From positions 64,351,374 to 64,415,373 of the forward strand of contig OZ038507.1 of assembly GCA_964036315.1 (NCBI GenBank): a stretch of DNA of 64,000 nucleotides, given 5' to 3'. Each line of letters begins with the position of its first letter. Positions within the stretch are counted from its first letter, which is position 1. The notes below the pieces were generated by a model. The model was not told the DNA's origin and did no database searches. It worked only from the letters and a program-made list of their open reading frames with translations. Origin of the DNA: Acanthosepion esculentum. Lineage: Eukaryota; Mollusca; Cephalopoda; Sepiida; Sepiidae. Made by a program: the position numbers and the translations under genes. Shown piece after piece: positions 22,234 to 33,280 of the stretch.

Positions 22234-22660
22234 AACCATTTTTCAATTAGTCATAATTTTGAATACAATCCAACTTATTTTAGGAAATTTACAATCTTGG
22301 ATGGTTTTATTTTCGTCAAAATTTTTTTTTTCTAATTACTCACCTAGTAATATTTTGTTCTCACTAGATCAAAATCTATACACTCTAACAGTCTATGTTT
22401 CACTGTAAATTTTAATTATTGCTGATAATAATTTTTCCTTCAAAAATTATTGCTAGTAATAATTTTTTTTTATTACAAAGTATTTCTGGTATTAAAACCT
22501 ATTTTTACACAAGTTTGGGTGTTAACTATTTGCCCGTAGCTGGGACCCTAACAGGTGCTACCACCACACTCCTGAAAATCTCCTGATCAGAGACCTTGCT
22601 GTTGGACGTAGTGTATCGTCTTACCCAGGACGTGGATGTAGTTTATCGTCATGCCCAGGA
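22080..22660 (-). repeat. Composite repeat family F, inverted copy with internal (AT)n
   Basis: On the minus strand the order is CTGGGTAAGACGATACACTACGTCC, GTGGTAGCACCTGTTAGGGTCCC, AATACCAGAAATACTTTGTAAT and ATTACTAGCAATAAT, as at 3.05 and 27.43 kb. An (AT)n array (22198-22231) lies inside. Only the end of a 184-bp unit remains near 22100. Confidence 0.7.
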
Positions 22661-23130
22661 CGGGGAAATGTATGGCAATTCACAAAAAATATTTGTCTGG
22701 TGAGACAATGCTAGCTTGCTGCTCCTTTGGGAAGTGGCTAAAAAAAAAAACAGTTATACAGCTTGACGCAAAACTTTTGAGTGGAATTGCGTAGACTGAA
22801 TTGTTCGGAAGCCGTCAATAGTTGTCTTAGCACAAAGTCACACGTCATCGTGACCGAGGGTTTGAGCGGACTGAACTTGTTCAAATTGTAGATCTCGACA
22901 GATTATGCGCTTTCTCTGAAAAAAACTGCAACTAATATCCGCTCAGAATTGTCTGTGATGTTTAAAAAAAACATAAATATGCCTAAGCAGGTGTCTGCAA
23001 CAGGGATTAGTTAGGCATCTTAGCAGACGGGCTAATTTGGTAAAACGAGCTGCCAGTCATACAAATCTTTCGGAACTGTGAAATTGTATTGGGTGATATA
23101 ATTTTTATTATGATTTGACATGCTGTCTCA
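22661..23130 (+). mobile_element. SINE-like repeat, copy 2
   Basis: This is a diverged partner of 21430-21840: CACACGTCATCGTGACCGAGGG, GGGATTAGTTAGGCATCTTAGC and GAGCTGCCAGTCATACAAAT. The tRNA-like head is lost. The following 60 bp (TTGTATTGGGTGATATAATTTTTA) is duplicated at 23181-23260. Confidence 0.55.
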
Positions 23131-23267
23131 AAAACACTACAAATATTTCGGTTAATGGATCATTTTCAACAAATTCAATATCAGAGAAATTGTATTGGGT
23201 GATCCAATTTTTATTATGATTTGATATGCTGTCTCAAAAACTGTCTATATTTCTGAAATGAGGTATT
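23131..23267 (+). repeat. Duplicated GTATTGGGTGATCCAATTTTT segment
   Basis: The block TGTATTGGGTGAT(C/A).AATTTTTATTATGATTTGA(T/C)ATGCTGTCTCAAAAAC occurs at about 23084 and 23188. TCGGTTAATGGATCATTTTCAACA recurs at 23699. Confidence 0.6.
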
Positions 23268-23323
23268 ATGTACAGTATTTATATTAGTCGGACTATTGTC
23301 CTCATCTTTGTCGCCATTTTTGT

Positions 23324-23365
23324 CACAACGTTTCGGCCGTTGTACGCTCCGGCCTTCTTCAGGTG
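23324..23365 (-). ncRNA. Hammerhead-like motif (SINE-associated), minus copy
   Basis: On the minus strand CAC precedes CTGAAGA (fits CUGANGA). GGCCG pairs perfectly with CGGCC around a 10-nt loop after one unpaired A. Then come GAAA, CG, T and T as the UH position, and GTG, which pairs with CAC as a 3-bp stem I. All core classes are present but stems I and III are short. Confidence 0.45.
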
Positions 23366-23373
23366 TCCTCAAG

Positions 23374-23470
23374 GACACATGGCACAGTGGATAAAGGCGT
23401 TGGTTAGATCCAGTGACAGACCCAAAGAGTGTGAGTTCAATACCCGGTTCAGGCAGTGGATAACTTTCAG
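23374..23470 (+). mobile_element. tRNA-like SINE head
   Basis: TGGCACAGTGGATAAAGGCG resembles a tRNA A box, and GTGTGAGTTCAATACCCGG the B box 50 nt later. It lacks a paired acceptor stem, so it is SINE-like and not a tRNA gene. Confidence 0.6.
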
Positions 23471-23582
23471 AGGGAAAATTAGCAGGAGATAACTGATAAC
23501 TGACATCCATGAAACATGGCTCGTGGAACTAGAACAGTCTACCCCAGTGATCGAAATAAAGGGTTCGGTTCGAAATTCCAAC

Positions 23583-23624
23583 CACCTGAAGAAGGCCGGA
23601 GCGTACAACGGCCGAAACGTTGTG
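23583..23624 (+). ncRNA. Hammerhead-like motif (SINE-associated), plus copy
   Basis: CAC, CTGAAGA at 23586-23592, A, GGCCG, a 10-nt loop, CGGCC, GAAA at 23614-23617, CG, T, T, then GTG. Helix II is 5 perfect GC-rich pairs, and stem I is 3 bp (CAC/GTG). The same motif at 62.16 kb extends stem I to 5 bp but has lost GAAA. Confidence 0.45.
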
Positions 23625-23680
23625 ACAAAAATGGCGACAAAGATGAGGACAATAGTCCGACTAATGTAAATACTGTCTCA

Positions 23681-24325
23681 AAAACATTCCAAATACTTCG
23701 GTTAATGGATCATTTACAACAGATTCAATATCAGAGAAAAGGAAACTGAATATAAAATAGGCTGCGCTGGCGGCACTTTCTCCCAAAACGGCTGAAAACC
23801 AAAAGAACAGCCTGAAGAATCGAACCATATTCTTAGACATCGTTGCCATGTCGAGACTTTCAGATGGATGTGATGCATGGCGCGAAATTCTTTCAGAAAT
23901 ACCTAAACTGTCAGCTGTATACAACCGCTTTCTAAGATGAATGGCTAAAATATCTTTGAACGCGATAAACCTGTGGGTCACGGTAAAGAAATCCTTCTTT
24001 GAAGATTGTGGACTGGCGCTGCAGAATCATAAACGAAGAACTGTACTAAATAAGAGAAATCACATCACCAGAGGACTACCAACAGCAGCAACAACTAAAA
24101 CGGATAGCACATGTAACTCGAAGAGAAAATGATATAATCAACATGATAACGTTCCACACTACTTCAAACAAATGGTTAGGAAGGAAACTCCAATACTGGA
24201 AAGAACGATAATATCCACTGGACTTGAGAAAACTTTTTTCCTGAAAAAAATATTTTAAGAGAAAGATTTTATAAATTCTAAACGAGAACAGAATTGGCTG
24301 TTCACCCAATAAATGCCAAATGTTT
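23681..24325. other. No recognised gene
   Basis: A 106-codon minus frame and a 63-codon plus frame show no known domain. The start repeats TTCGGTTAATGGATCATTT from 23150. Confidence 0.4.
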
Positions 24326-24329
24326 CCTT

Positions 24330-24840
24330 ATAGGGAAACGGCTAATTATCATTACCATTATCATCCAAAAACCTAAGCAAGGTGCCGGAAACGACAAAAT
24401 TTCGTTAGAAACAAAGAAATTAGGGCTGAATTGCCATGTGTTATTCATCCTCTTTTTGAGTAAGTTCACGTTTACTTATCATCTCTTAGTTGCGTCTCTG
24501 TCTCTGGAAAGTGCGATAACAGTTAATGGACTTGAGAGACGTACTTTCCTAAACAATTGAACAGGACCGACGTTGCTTAACCTCGGTGATCGTCCGGGTG
24601 AACACATAATGAGGAAGGAGGGCTTGGAAAAAAAACACTCACCGGTCATACTGAGGACAAGAGAGATAGGAAAAAGAAGCGAGTCACCTATCTGAAGATC
24701 ATTGTTGAATGGTTGGTGAGAGTCTCCGCAAAGGGAGAAAAATTGCTAAGAGCCAGAAGGGTTAGGATGTTGTGGAAAACTGTGGTCGCCTATGGTCTGA
24801 AGGAACGCGACACAGAAGAAGATTGTGATGGTCATATCTC
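24330..24840 (+). pseudogene. RTE/L2-like retrotransposon 3' coding remnant
   Basis: Broken frames give NKISLETKKLGLNCHVLFIL, then after a gap EHIMRKEGLEK, then KMLWKTVVAYGLKE-like sequence matching the terminal WRAMIANVLKE block of 5.4 kb. The YGSECW block is lost. Frameshifts and an A-run insertion mark it as dead. Confidence 0.65.
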
Positions 24841-25084
24841 GCATACACGCAGCCTCGAGACGCACCGAAAGCTTCAATACGAACATTTCAGCGTGTTTAT
24901 GTCTCAAGAAGTGCTGTCACCATCTCAACAATTCCACGTATCGCTAAAACTTCATGCGACGCAGAAATAGACCTGGAAATAATCCCGAGTGCTGTGTCCA
25001 GAAAATGGGCAACGTGACCTGCTGCTTGGCATACTTGCTACCTCTGTTTTTCGCCTTCTCTGCCACCACGATGTTCTTACCTCG

Positions 25085-25375
25085 TGTCATATAGGAAGAA
25101 AATGAGTAACTACCGACAACGAGGTTCGAGCGTGACACGCTGGACTTATGAATATATGTTTTCTACCAGGTGTATAAATATCGGTGTCAGGCTACTGACT
25201 GCGGTGATTATTGAGTGACTATTGAGTGTAAATATCCAATAGAATTAGTGTGAATTATTGTGCGTCGTTGATTTGAGTTTTGAGTTAGGATTTACTGGAC
25301 ATTAAGCCGAGCCACGCTACTAACAAGGTATTCACTGAAATGGTTAATTATCTTCAAATCTTTGCACGTCGCAAA

Positions 25376-25455
<80 letters not shown>

Positions 25456-25817
25456 ATATAGGAAGAAAATGAGTAACTACCGACACCGAGGTTCGAGCGT
25501 GTCACTCTGGACTTATGCATATGTTTCCCGCTAGGTGTATAAATAGCGGTGTCAGGCTACTGACTGCCGTGATTATTCGGCTCACTATTAAATGGAACTA
25601 TCCAGTCGAATTAGTGTGAATTATTTTAGGTCGATTATTTGGGTTTTGATTTAGGATTTACCGAACGTTAAGCCGAACCGCGCTACTAACAAGGTATTTA
25701 GTGAAACGGTTAATTATTTTCACATCTTTGACGTTGCAAAATCACACACACACATACACACTACACACTCACGCACACACGCACACGCGCACACACACAC
25801 ACACACATATATATATT

Positions 25818-25858
<41 letters not shown>

Positions 25859-26236
25859 AATATAGGAAGAAAATGAGTAACTACCGACAACGAGGTTCAA
25901 GCTTGACACTCTGGACTTATGCATATATGTTTCCCGCTAGGTGTACCAATATCGGTGTCAGGCTACTGACTGTCGTGATTATTGAGTCACTATTAAGTGG
26001 AACTATCTAGTCGAATTAGTGTGAATTATTTTGGGTCGATTATTTGGGTTTTGATTTAGGAATTACCGAGCGTTAAGCCGAACCGCGTTACTAACATGGT
26101 ATTTAGTTAAATGGTTAATTATCTTTCGTTGATTTTTACTTCTTTCTTCTTGTTAAGTATGTATTTGCGGTTGTAATTAAATACTGTTTTATCTTAACAT
26201 TGAAGTCTTTATTATTATCGGCCACCGTACCCCACA
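25085..26236 (+). mobile_element. Three tandem LTR-like units separated by (CA)n(TA)n arrays
   Basis: Units start at 25085, 25452 and 25857 with TGTCATATAGGAAGAAAATG or a variant. All contain GAGTAACTACCGACA, GGTGTATAAATATCGG (TATA-like; altered in the third), GGCTACTGACTG and TAAGCCGA.CCGCG. The first two end at GCAAAAT(T/C)ACACACAC and run into (CA)n/(TA)n. The third continues through GTTTTATCTTAACATTGAAG to CCGTACCCCACA, giving TG...CA termini about 380 bp apart. This looks like one full LTR-like unit plus two truncated duplicates. No internal protein region was found. Confidence 0.55.
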
Positions 26237-26309
26237 AAACCTCGTTACGCCCAAATCTATAAGGACCCATTCACAGCTGCTCTTACGCACAATTCTCAAT
26301 GATTCGTGC

Positions 26310-26480
26310 CAAAGGAGAATCTGCAATGTTATTGGCCCTGACCTGGCATCTCGTCTTCAGTTACTTTCCCGCCGCCGTAACGTAGCTTCCCTGGGCCTTT
26401 TCTATAAATACTTTCGTGGTAATTGTTCGGGTGAACCTTCCTCTTTGGTACATAGGATTTAATTCGGGACAACATGTTCC
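26310..26480 (+). pseudogene. Jockey/CR1-like retrotransposon C-terminal fragment
   Basis: Plus-strand translation reads GPDLASRLQLLSRRRNVASL then GLFYKYFRGNCSGEPSSLVH, matching the 47.82-kb copy. It is interrupted by a stop soon after and truncated on both sides. Confidence 0.75.
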
Positions 26481-26821
26481 TCCCAATTATGAAATTTAAA
26501 AAATTTATTTTTCGTCTTTCTCTCTGAGCTGCTGCTTCAACCTCGACCATTGTTTGTTAATGCACTTAAACCAACGCTGTATAGTTAAAGTCATAAATAG
26601 AATATTATATATTGAAAATATTAATGGCAAATTCACCTTAGCCGACTGAACGACTATAAAGTTATTGTTATATAATCCCACCTCACACATAAACATTTCG
26701 TTCCCATAATCCTTTTTGTTTCTTTTCTTTCTCCTCAGCTTCGGTTATCTCACTTTTCATCTTTCGTATCACAGCGACTTTATTTGTACACTCATTTATT
26801 TGTCTGTGACAAATGTCTACA

Positions 26822-26823
26822 TT

Positions 26824-26863
<40 letters not shown>

Positions 26864-27232
26864 TGTCTGTCTGTTTTTCTTTCTTTCTTTCTGTCTGTTT
26901 TTCTTTCTGTCTTTCTCTATTTGTCTCTCATTCTCTATCGCTTATTGTCTTTCTTTCTTTCTTTCTTTCTATCTTTCTTATCCCAGTTTTTTCAATGGCT
27001 CTCTCTATCTATCTATCTATCGATCTATCTATCTTATCCCCATTTTTTCATCTCTCTCTCTCACTCTCTCTCTCTATATAGATATATATCCTATCCCAGT
27101 TTTTTCATGTCTCTCTCTCGCTTTCTCTCTCTCTCTATCTATCTATCTATTTATCTATCTATCTATCTTATCCCAGTCTTTTCATATCTCTCTCCCTCTC
27201 CCCCTATCTATCTATCTATCTTATCTCAATTT

Positions 27233-27303
<71 letters not shown>

Positions 27304-27364
27304 ATCCCAGTCTTTTCATCACTCTCTCTCTCTCTATCTACCTATCTTATCCCAGTCATTTCCC

Positions 27365-27427
<63 letters not shown>
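26822..27427. repeat. (TTTC)n, (TC)n and (TCTA)n cluster with a TTATCCCAGTCTTTTCA spacer
   Basis: Arrays of TCTA are separated at irregular intervals by TCTTATCCCAGT.TTTTCA, seen six or more times between 26976 and 27360. The long Ser/Leu frames are artefacts. Confidence 0.95.
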
Positions 27428-27840
27428 CACCCGCCTGCTGGGTAAGACGATAAACTACGTCCGACAGCAAGGTCTCTGATCAGGAGGTTTTGAGGAGTGT
27501 GGAACCACCTCTTAACTGCTGGTGTTCTCAGAACCATCCCGACCCGCGGTGGTAGCACCTATTAGGGTCCCAGCTATGGGCAAATAGTTAAACCCAATAC
27601 ACTATGAAATTACAAAAATATCTTTTAATTCCAGAAATACTTTGTAAAAAAAAAATTATTACCAGAAATAAATGTTTGAAGGAAACAATTATTACCAGCA
27701 AGACATTTCTGAAAAAAAATATTACCAGCTATACATTAAAAAAAACTATACATTTGCTGAAAAAATATTACCAGCAATATATTTTTGAACGAAAAAATAT
27801 TACCAGCAATAAAATGTTTGTCGGCATTAAATAACCCAAT
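27428..27840 (+). repeat. Composite repeat family F, copy 3
   Basis: GGGTAAGACGATAAACTACGTCC, GATCAGGAGGTTTTGAGGAG, GTGGTAGCACCTATTAGGGTCCC and then four ATTACCAGCAATA-type degenerate units, ending in GTCGGCATTAAATAACCCA. It is inserted between two TCTA arrays. Confidence 0.75.
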
Positions 27841-27842
27841 TG

Positions 27843-27878
<36 letters not shown>

Positions 27879-27880
27879 AT

Positions 27881-27968
<88 letters not shown>
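27841..27968. repeat. (TCTA)n-(TA)n microsatellite
   Basis: TCTA units are followed by about 100 bp of TA. Confidence 0.97.
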
Positions 27969-27970
<2 letters not shown>

Positions 27971-28166
27971 GTGAACATAGAAGTCAACGCTTAGAGGCGA
28001 CAGTCTGTTTCATGCTAGATGCAACCGTTGCCTGACGATTGCATCTAGCATGAAACAGTCGCTTCTAAGTGTTGACTTCTATGTTCACTTTTATATTTAC
28101 ACACGCTCTATCTGTGATATTGAGCACTTTATCCCATAAATATAACACACTTTAAGACTATATTTC

Positions 28167-28172
<6 letters not shown>
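27969..28172. mobile_element. Family B palindromic element, most complete copy
   Basis: GTGAACATAGAAGTCAACGC at the left is matched inverted by GTGTTGACTTCTATGTTCAC at the right. TTTCATGCTAGATGCAA and TTGCATCTAGCATGAAA are also inverted around a short centre. Beyond the right arm lies TTTACACACGCTCTATCTG...TTTAAGACTATATTTCTTCA, shared with copies at 43.0, 47.0 and 50.3 kb. (TA)n lies on the left and a shorter (AT)n array on the right. Confidence 0.85.
28027..28068 (+). ncRNA. Hammerhead-like motif of family B
   Basis: CTGACGA at 28032 is followed by TTGCATCTAGCAT (TGC/GCA helix), GAAA at 28052, CAG, then T and C. Bases after the site (GC) can pair with GC before the core. Other copies read GAAACAGACTGTC, where CAG and CTG form a small stem III. 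Here ACT is missing, so stem III is damaged. Confidence 0.4.

Positions 28173-28197
<25 letters not shown>
28172..28197. repeat. (AT)n microsatellite
   Basis: A short TA array closing the family B copy. Confidence 0.95.
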
Positions 28198-28710
28198 CAT
28201 TCTATTAATATCTCACTCACCATTCAATTATTTTAATTTTCCTTTTCATTGTTTTTTATTTGATTCTATTTTTTCATTTGGGGGGGGGGTTCTTATAACA
28301 TTTTTATTTTGCTTTTTTTATTTTTCAAATCCCATTTTTCTTTCTTTGTTTCTTTCTTCCTTTTTTACGAATGCATGTGACTTCTTTTCTTTCATTCTTT
28401 TCTCTTGCTAGTCACTCTTTTCTTTTCTTCTCTATTTTTCTTGACTTTTCTTTCTATCGGTAGTGTCGTAAACAATGAGCAGAAATATTGGACAAAATAT
28501 TTCTAATTACCGACTTTGATACGGCAACGATGATGAGATGACAGAAACAGAACGGGAATAGATTAGGCATGGGCCGCGGCGGGTGGTAGGATCTTTGCTA
28601 GCAATCATAAACAATAAAGAAACATTTTTGCAGAAGTATTTTACGACTTGGATTCACTGTTTTCTTTTGATATTCCACGATTCCTACTTTTAATCTCCTT
28701 CATTTAGTCT
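28198..28710. other. No recognised gene; T-rich then mixed sequence
   Basis: Includes a run of ten G (about 28281). The 28.45-28.64 kb stretch (GATTAGGCATGGGCCGCGGCGG) is GC-richer than its surroundings but was not recognised. Confidence 0.4.
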
Positions 28711-29018
28711 ATCTTCTTCTTTTTCTTCTTCTTTTTCTTCTTCTTCTTCTTTTTCTTCTTCTTCTTCTTCTTCTTCTTCTTTTTCTTCTTTTTCTTCTTT
28801 TTCTTCTTCTTTTTCTTCTTCTTCTTTTTCTTCTTCTTCTTCTTTTTCTTCTTCTCCTTTTTCTTCTTCTTCTTCTTTTTCTTCTACTTCTTCTTCTTTT
28901 TCTTCTACTTCTTCTTTTTCTTCTTTTTCTTCTTTTTCTTCTACTTCTTCTTCTTCTTTTTCTTCTTCTTCTTTTTCTTCTTCTTCTTTTTCTTCTTTTT
29001 CTTCTCTTCTTTTTCTTC

Positions 29019-29050
<32 letters not shown>

Positions 29051-29068
29051 CTTCTTCTTCTTCTTCTC
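28711..29068 (+). repeat. (TTC)n/(TTTTTC)n array
   Basis: A 350-bp pyrimidine-only tract of TTC and TTTTTCTTC units. Confidence 0.97.
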
Positions 29069-30530
29069 TCTGAATGAATCTATTTCTTCCTTCATTTTTT
29101 TGTATTCAAGTGTCTTTTCATTTATTTCTACATTTATTGATCCAAACAATTGTTTTCTTCTTGTTGTTGCAGTTATATTTTCACCTTCCCCATTGATTGA
29201 TTGATTGAGTCGTCGTCTTCTTCTTCTTCTTCTTCTTCTTCTTCTTCTTCTTCTTCTTCTTCACCCTATTTCATTCATAATTCATTCGTTTTCTTTCTTT
29301 CTTTTCACCCTACTTCATTCATAATTATTTCGTTTTCTTTCTTCTTCTTCACCCTACTTCATTCATAATTCCTTCGTTTTCTTTCTTTTTATTCTTCACC
29401 TTACTTCATTCATATAATTCTTCATTTTCTTTCTTTCTTTTTTTCTTTTTCTTCACCATACTTCATCCATAATTCTTCCGTTTTCTTTCTTTTTCTTGTT
29501 CTTGTTCTTCTTCTTCACCCTACTTCATTCATAATTCTTTCGTTTTCTTACGTCTTCTCCTTCATCCTACTTCCTTCATACATTTCTTCGTTTTACTTTT
29601 CTTTTTTCTTCTTCCCTCCACTTCATTCACACATTACATTTTCTTCTTTTGCTCCTTTTTCTTCCTCTTCACCCTACTTCAATCATACATTCCTTTGTTT
29701 TCTTCTTCTTTTCACCCTACTTCATTCACACATTCCTTCCTCTCTCATTTTCTTCTCCTTGACCCTACTTCATTCATACTTTCCGCCGTTTACTTCCATT
29801 CTTTCTTTCTTTCTTTCTTCTTCGCCCTACTTTATACATGCATTCCTTCGTCTTCCTTTTTTTCTTCTTCTTCTCTTTGAATGAATACATGTTTTGTTTT
29901 CCGCCATTGTTTGCTCATGCTTCTTTTTTATCTCTTTCTACCTTGATAAATCCAGTTGTTTTTGTTGTTCTTGCAGTTAACTTTTTTATTTTAGATTTTC
30001 ACCTTTACCATTCATCGATTCATTGATTGATTCATTCATTTATTCTTCTTCTTAACCATTTTATGTCATCTTTTCATTCATGCCCTTTTCATTTTTTCTA
30101 CCTCTTCTTCTTCTTTATTCATACTTCCTTTCACCTTCCTTTTCTATTTCCTCCTGAGGTGTCCCAATCAGTTTATTTTACTTCGTCCATTTTGTTTCAA
30201 AGCCTTCCATTCTTTAACCATTCACTCGTCCTTCTTGTTTTCCGTCTTCTTTTTTATTTTCTTATTCCCTTTTTCATTTTGTTTTTGCAATATCTCTTGT
30301 CTTTCTGTATCACCATCTTTATCTCCTAATATCTCATACTCGACCTTTTCTTTTTCTTTTTCTTTCTCGTTCTTTTTTCCTTCGTCTTCGTCATTAATCA
30401 TTTCGTATTTTCTCTTCCTCGTCTCCGTCGTCTTTCTCCTTTTCCTTCTTCTCTATCCTTCCTCTTTTTCGTTCCTTATAATACTTTTACTTTCCTTCTT
30501 CCATTTCATTCCTCCTCCAATTCTCCTTGC
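29069..30530 (+). repeat. Pyrimidine-rich minisatellite, about 50-60-bp unit
   Basis: CACCCTACTTCATTCATAATTCTTTCGTTTTCTT-type units recur from about 29263 to 29830, with (TTC)n at 29217-29263. The rest is irregular C/T-rich DNA. Open frames are Phe/Ser/Leu-rich artefacts. Confidence 0.8.
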
Positions 30531-31425
30531 TTTTCTTTATCCAAGACTAATTTTTATTTCTTTATTTTTCCCAAGACTAATCCTTCATTCATTATTTCCT
30601 TCAAGAATACTTTTACCTTCTTGACATTCTCTAATAATAATTTTTCTTTCTTTACTTTCTCCAAGACTACTTCTTACTTCTTTACTTCCACCAAGACTAA
30701 TTCTTCATCTTTATTTTTCCAAAGACTAATCCTTCATTCATTATTTCCTTCAAGAATACTTTTACCTTCTTGACATTCTCTAATAATAATTTTTCTTTCT
30801 TTACTTTCTCCAAGACTACTTCTTACTTATTTACTTCCACCAAGACTAATTCTTCATCTTTATTTTTCCCAAGACTAATCCTTCATTCATTATTTCCTTC
30901 AAGAATACTTTTACCTTCTTGACATTCTCTAATAATAATTTTTCTTTCTTTACTTTCTCCAAGACTACTTCTTACTTATTTACTTCCACCAAGACTAATT
31001 CTTCATCTTTATTTTTCCAAAGACTAATTCTTCCTTCTTTAATTTCTCAAATTGTATTTTTTTTACTTTCTCCAAGACTTCTTCTTTCTTTACTTCAACC
31101 AAGACTAATTCTTCCTTCTTTAAATTCTCCAAGACTAATTATTCCTTCTTTACATTCTCCAAGACTAATTCTTCATCTTTATTTTTCCCAAGATTAATTC
31201 TTCCTTCTTAACTCCCACCTAGACTAATTCTCCTTCTTTTTTTACCTTCCTCAAGACTGATTCTTCGTTCTTCACTTTCTTCAAGACTAATTCTTCTTTT
31301 TTTTCACTTTCCGCAAGACTTATTCTTCCTTCATTACATTCTTCAAGAGTAATTGTTCCTTTTTTACATACTCTAAGTCTAATTCTTTCTTCTTTACTTT
31401 CTCAAGACTAATTCTTCTTCCCTTT
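30531..31425 (+). repeat. CAAGACTAATTCTTC minisatellite with a 149-bp higher-order unit
   Basis: A roughly 30-bp unit (C)CAAGACTAATTCTTC.TTCTTTA repeats throughout. CAAGAATACTTTTACCTTC recurs at 30602, 30751 and 30900, giving an exact 149-bp higher-order period over three units that are almost identical. Confidence 0.9.
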
Positions 31426-31429
31426 CCTG

Positions 31430-31895
31430 AATACACGTACCGTATGACAGTGCTGGAACGCTGATAACAGCATCGAAAACAGAACCAACCAGAAGACGTA
31501 AATGTAAAGGTGGGAGAAGCGGAAAGAGGTGACTCCAGGAATGGATAAATATGGCGGCACCCGGTAGAGGGCTGGTGGGGAGATGACAGGAGGTGAAAAC
31601 ACAGGCGATGCGGAGGGGTGGGACCGTTGCAATAGATGGTGGGCAATTAATAAAGAAAAAAGAGTCTAGGGAAATCATTGTCAGAATGTATACTAAGCCA
31701 ATGATGAACTTCTCTTTTCGCCCCAACCGGCCACGTTTTCTCTCTGTTTTCCGACGGTCCGATGTGAAAATAACTGGTAGAGGAAGAATCAAGCAATGTT
31801 GGTGGCGGGGGAGAAGGATAATACGGAATGGGGTGAGTTGGGCTAGCGTGTCACTCGAAAGCGAAAGAAGATAATGATTTGAGGAAAGAAAGATA
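31430..31895. other. Unique-looking 460 bp, no recognised gene
   Basis: Balanced composition between repeat tracts. A minus-strand frame runs through it (part of a 505-codon frame) but most of that frame is microsatellite. The unique part, with PVIFTSDRRKTERKRGRL, matches no family I know. Confidence 0.4.

Positions 31896-31896
<1 letters not shown>

Positions 31897-31952
<56 letters not shown>
31897..31952. repeat. (AT)n microsatellite
   Basis: A pure AT array. Confidence 0.97.
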
Positions 31953-31954
<2 letters not shown>

Positions 31955-31959
31955 CGAAA

Positions 31960-32794
31960 AAGAGAGAGAGAGGGGGAATAAGAAGAAAATGAAAAAAAAT
32001 TCAAACATATTTTTAATACGTCTGCTTAAATTAAGAATGATTATACGAATAGCAAGAAATTGCGAAGAAGAAGAAGAAGAAGAAGAAGAAGAAGAAGAAG
32101 AAGAAGAAGAAGAAGAAGAAGAAGAAAGATTAAAAGTATGCCCAAAAATTGTGAAGAAGAAGATGATGAAGAAGATATGGGGAAAAAAAGAAGAATAAAA
32201 GGAGGACGCGAAGAAGAAGATTCGAAAGAAAAAAGAAAACAAGAAGGAAAAAAGAAAAAGCGGGAAAAGTAAAAGGAAAGAAAAGAAGGATACAATGAGG
32301 GAAATAGGGCAAGAACGAATGAAAATGTGAAGAAGAAACAAAGAGAAGACAGCAGAAATAAAATAATAATAATAATAATGAGAAGAAGAAGAAGAAGAAG
32401 AAGAAGAAGAAGAAGAAGAAGAAGAAGAAGAAGAAGAAGAAGAAGATGATGATGATGATGATGGGGAGAAAGAAAGCGAGAAGACAAATGACAAGGAAGA
32501 AAAATGACTAATATATGGTGAGGATGACGATGATGGGGAATAAGGTGAAGGAAAGAAGGAAAAAGAAAAGAAGGAAAAAAGAAAAGAAGGAAAAAAAAAG
32601 ACGAGGAATCGGAAAGAATGAAAGGAGAGCGGAGAAGAAAAAGAAGAAGAAGAGGAAGACGATAATAAGAAGACGGCGAATAAAAGAAAAAAGGAGGTGA
32701 GAAGAAAGCTCAAAAGAGGAAAAAGTAAGAATGAAGGAAGCACTGAAGGAAATGATTTCAAAAAGAAAAGGAGTAGAGTATTAGTATTATTATG

Positions 32795-32847
<53 letters not shown>

Positions 32848-32984
32848 TGATGATGATGTAAAGAAGAAGAAGAAAGAAGCGGTGAAAAAAAGAAGACCAT
32901 AAATGATACAAATAAAAAGAAATAAAAAAATAATACGAAATTTGATAATAATAATAATAATAATAATAACAATGGGAAGAAGTA

Positions 32985-33016
<32 letters not shown>

Positions 33017-33280
33017 GGAAGAATAATAATGAACGCATGAATGAAAAATAAAGCAGAAAAGGTAGAAAAAATGAATGACAATTAGAATAATTCATAGAGA
33101 AGAAGAAGAAGAAGAAGAAGAAGAAGAAGAAGAAGAAGAAGAAGAAGAAGAATTGGAGAGAAGAAAGTAAAAGGTAGAACGTAAAGAAAACCCGTAAAAA
33201 GGAATGAAGAAGTAAAAAAAATGGAATATTTGAAACAACAACAACAACAATAATAATAATAATAATTTTTACACTGATAT
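31960..33280. repeat. Purine-rich tract with (GAA)n, (GAT)n and (AAT)n arrays
   Basis: (GAA)n at 32056-32126, 32383-32450 and 33101-33152; (GAT)n at 32446-32463; (AAT)n at 32796-32845. The plus strand is more than 1.2 kb almost free of pyrimidine runs. At 33013-33105 it carries AATGAACGCATGAATGAAAAAT...AATTCATAGAGAAGAAG, the reverse complement of the 44-kb minisatellite. Confidence 0.9.

Larger units (their letters stand above)
23268..23680. mobile_element. Inverted pair of hammerhead-containing SINE-like repeats
   Basis: Arms at about 23268-23365 (minus) and 23583-23680 (plus) are nearly identical inverted repeats of about 98 bp running from the hammerhead-like core to AGTCCGACTAATGTAAATAC. 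The interior carries a tRNA-like head (23374-23465) and a GAACAGTCTACC block. The pair could fold as one long hairpin transcript. Confidence 0.7.

Noticed and set aside
26784..27479. 231-codon Ser/Leu/Ile/Tyr frame
   Set aside because: It is a translation of TTTC and TCTA arrays and is low complexity throughout.
31394..32911. 505-codon minus-strand open frame
   Set aside because: Most of it is Ser/Leu/Phe from (GAA)n and purine-rich repeats, plus a Tyr-Ile run from (TA)n. The unique 460 bp shows no known domain and no sign of codon selection can be judged by eye.
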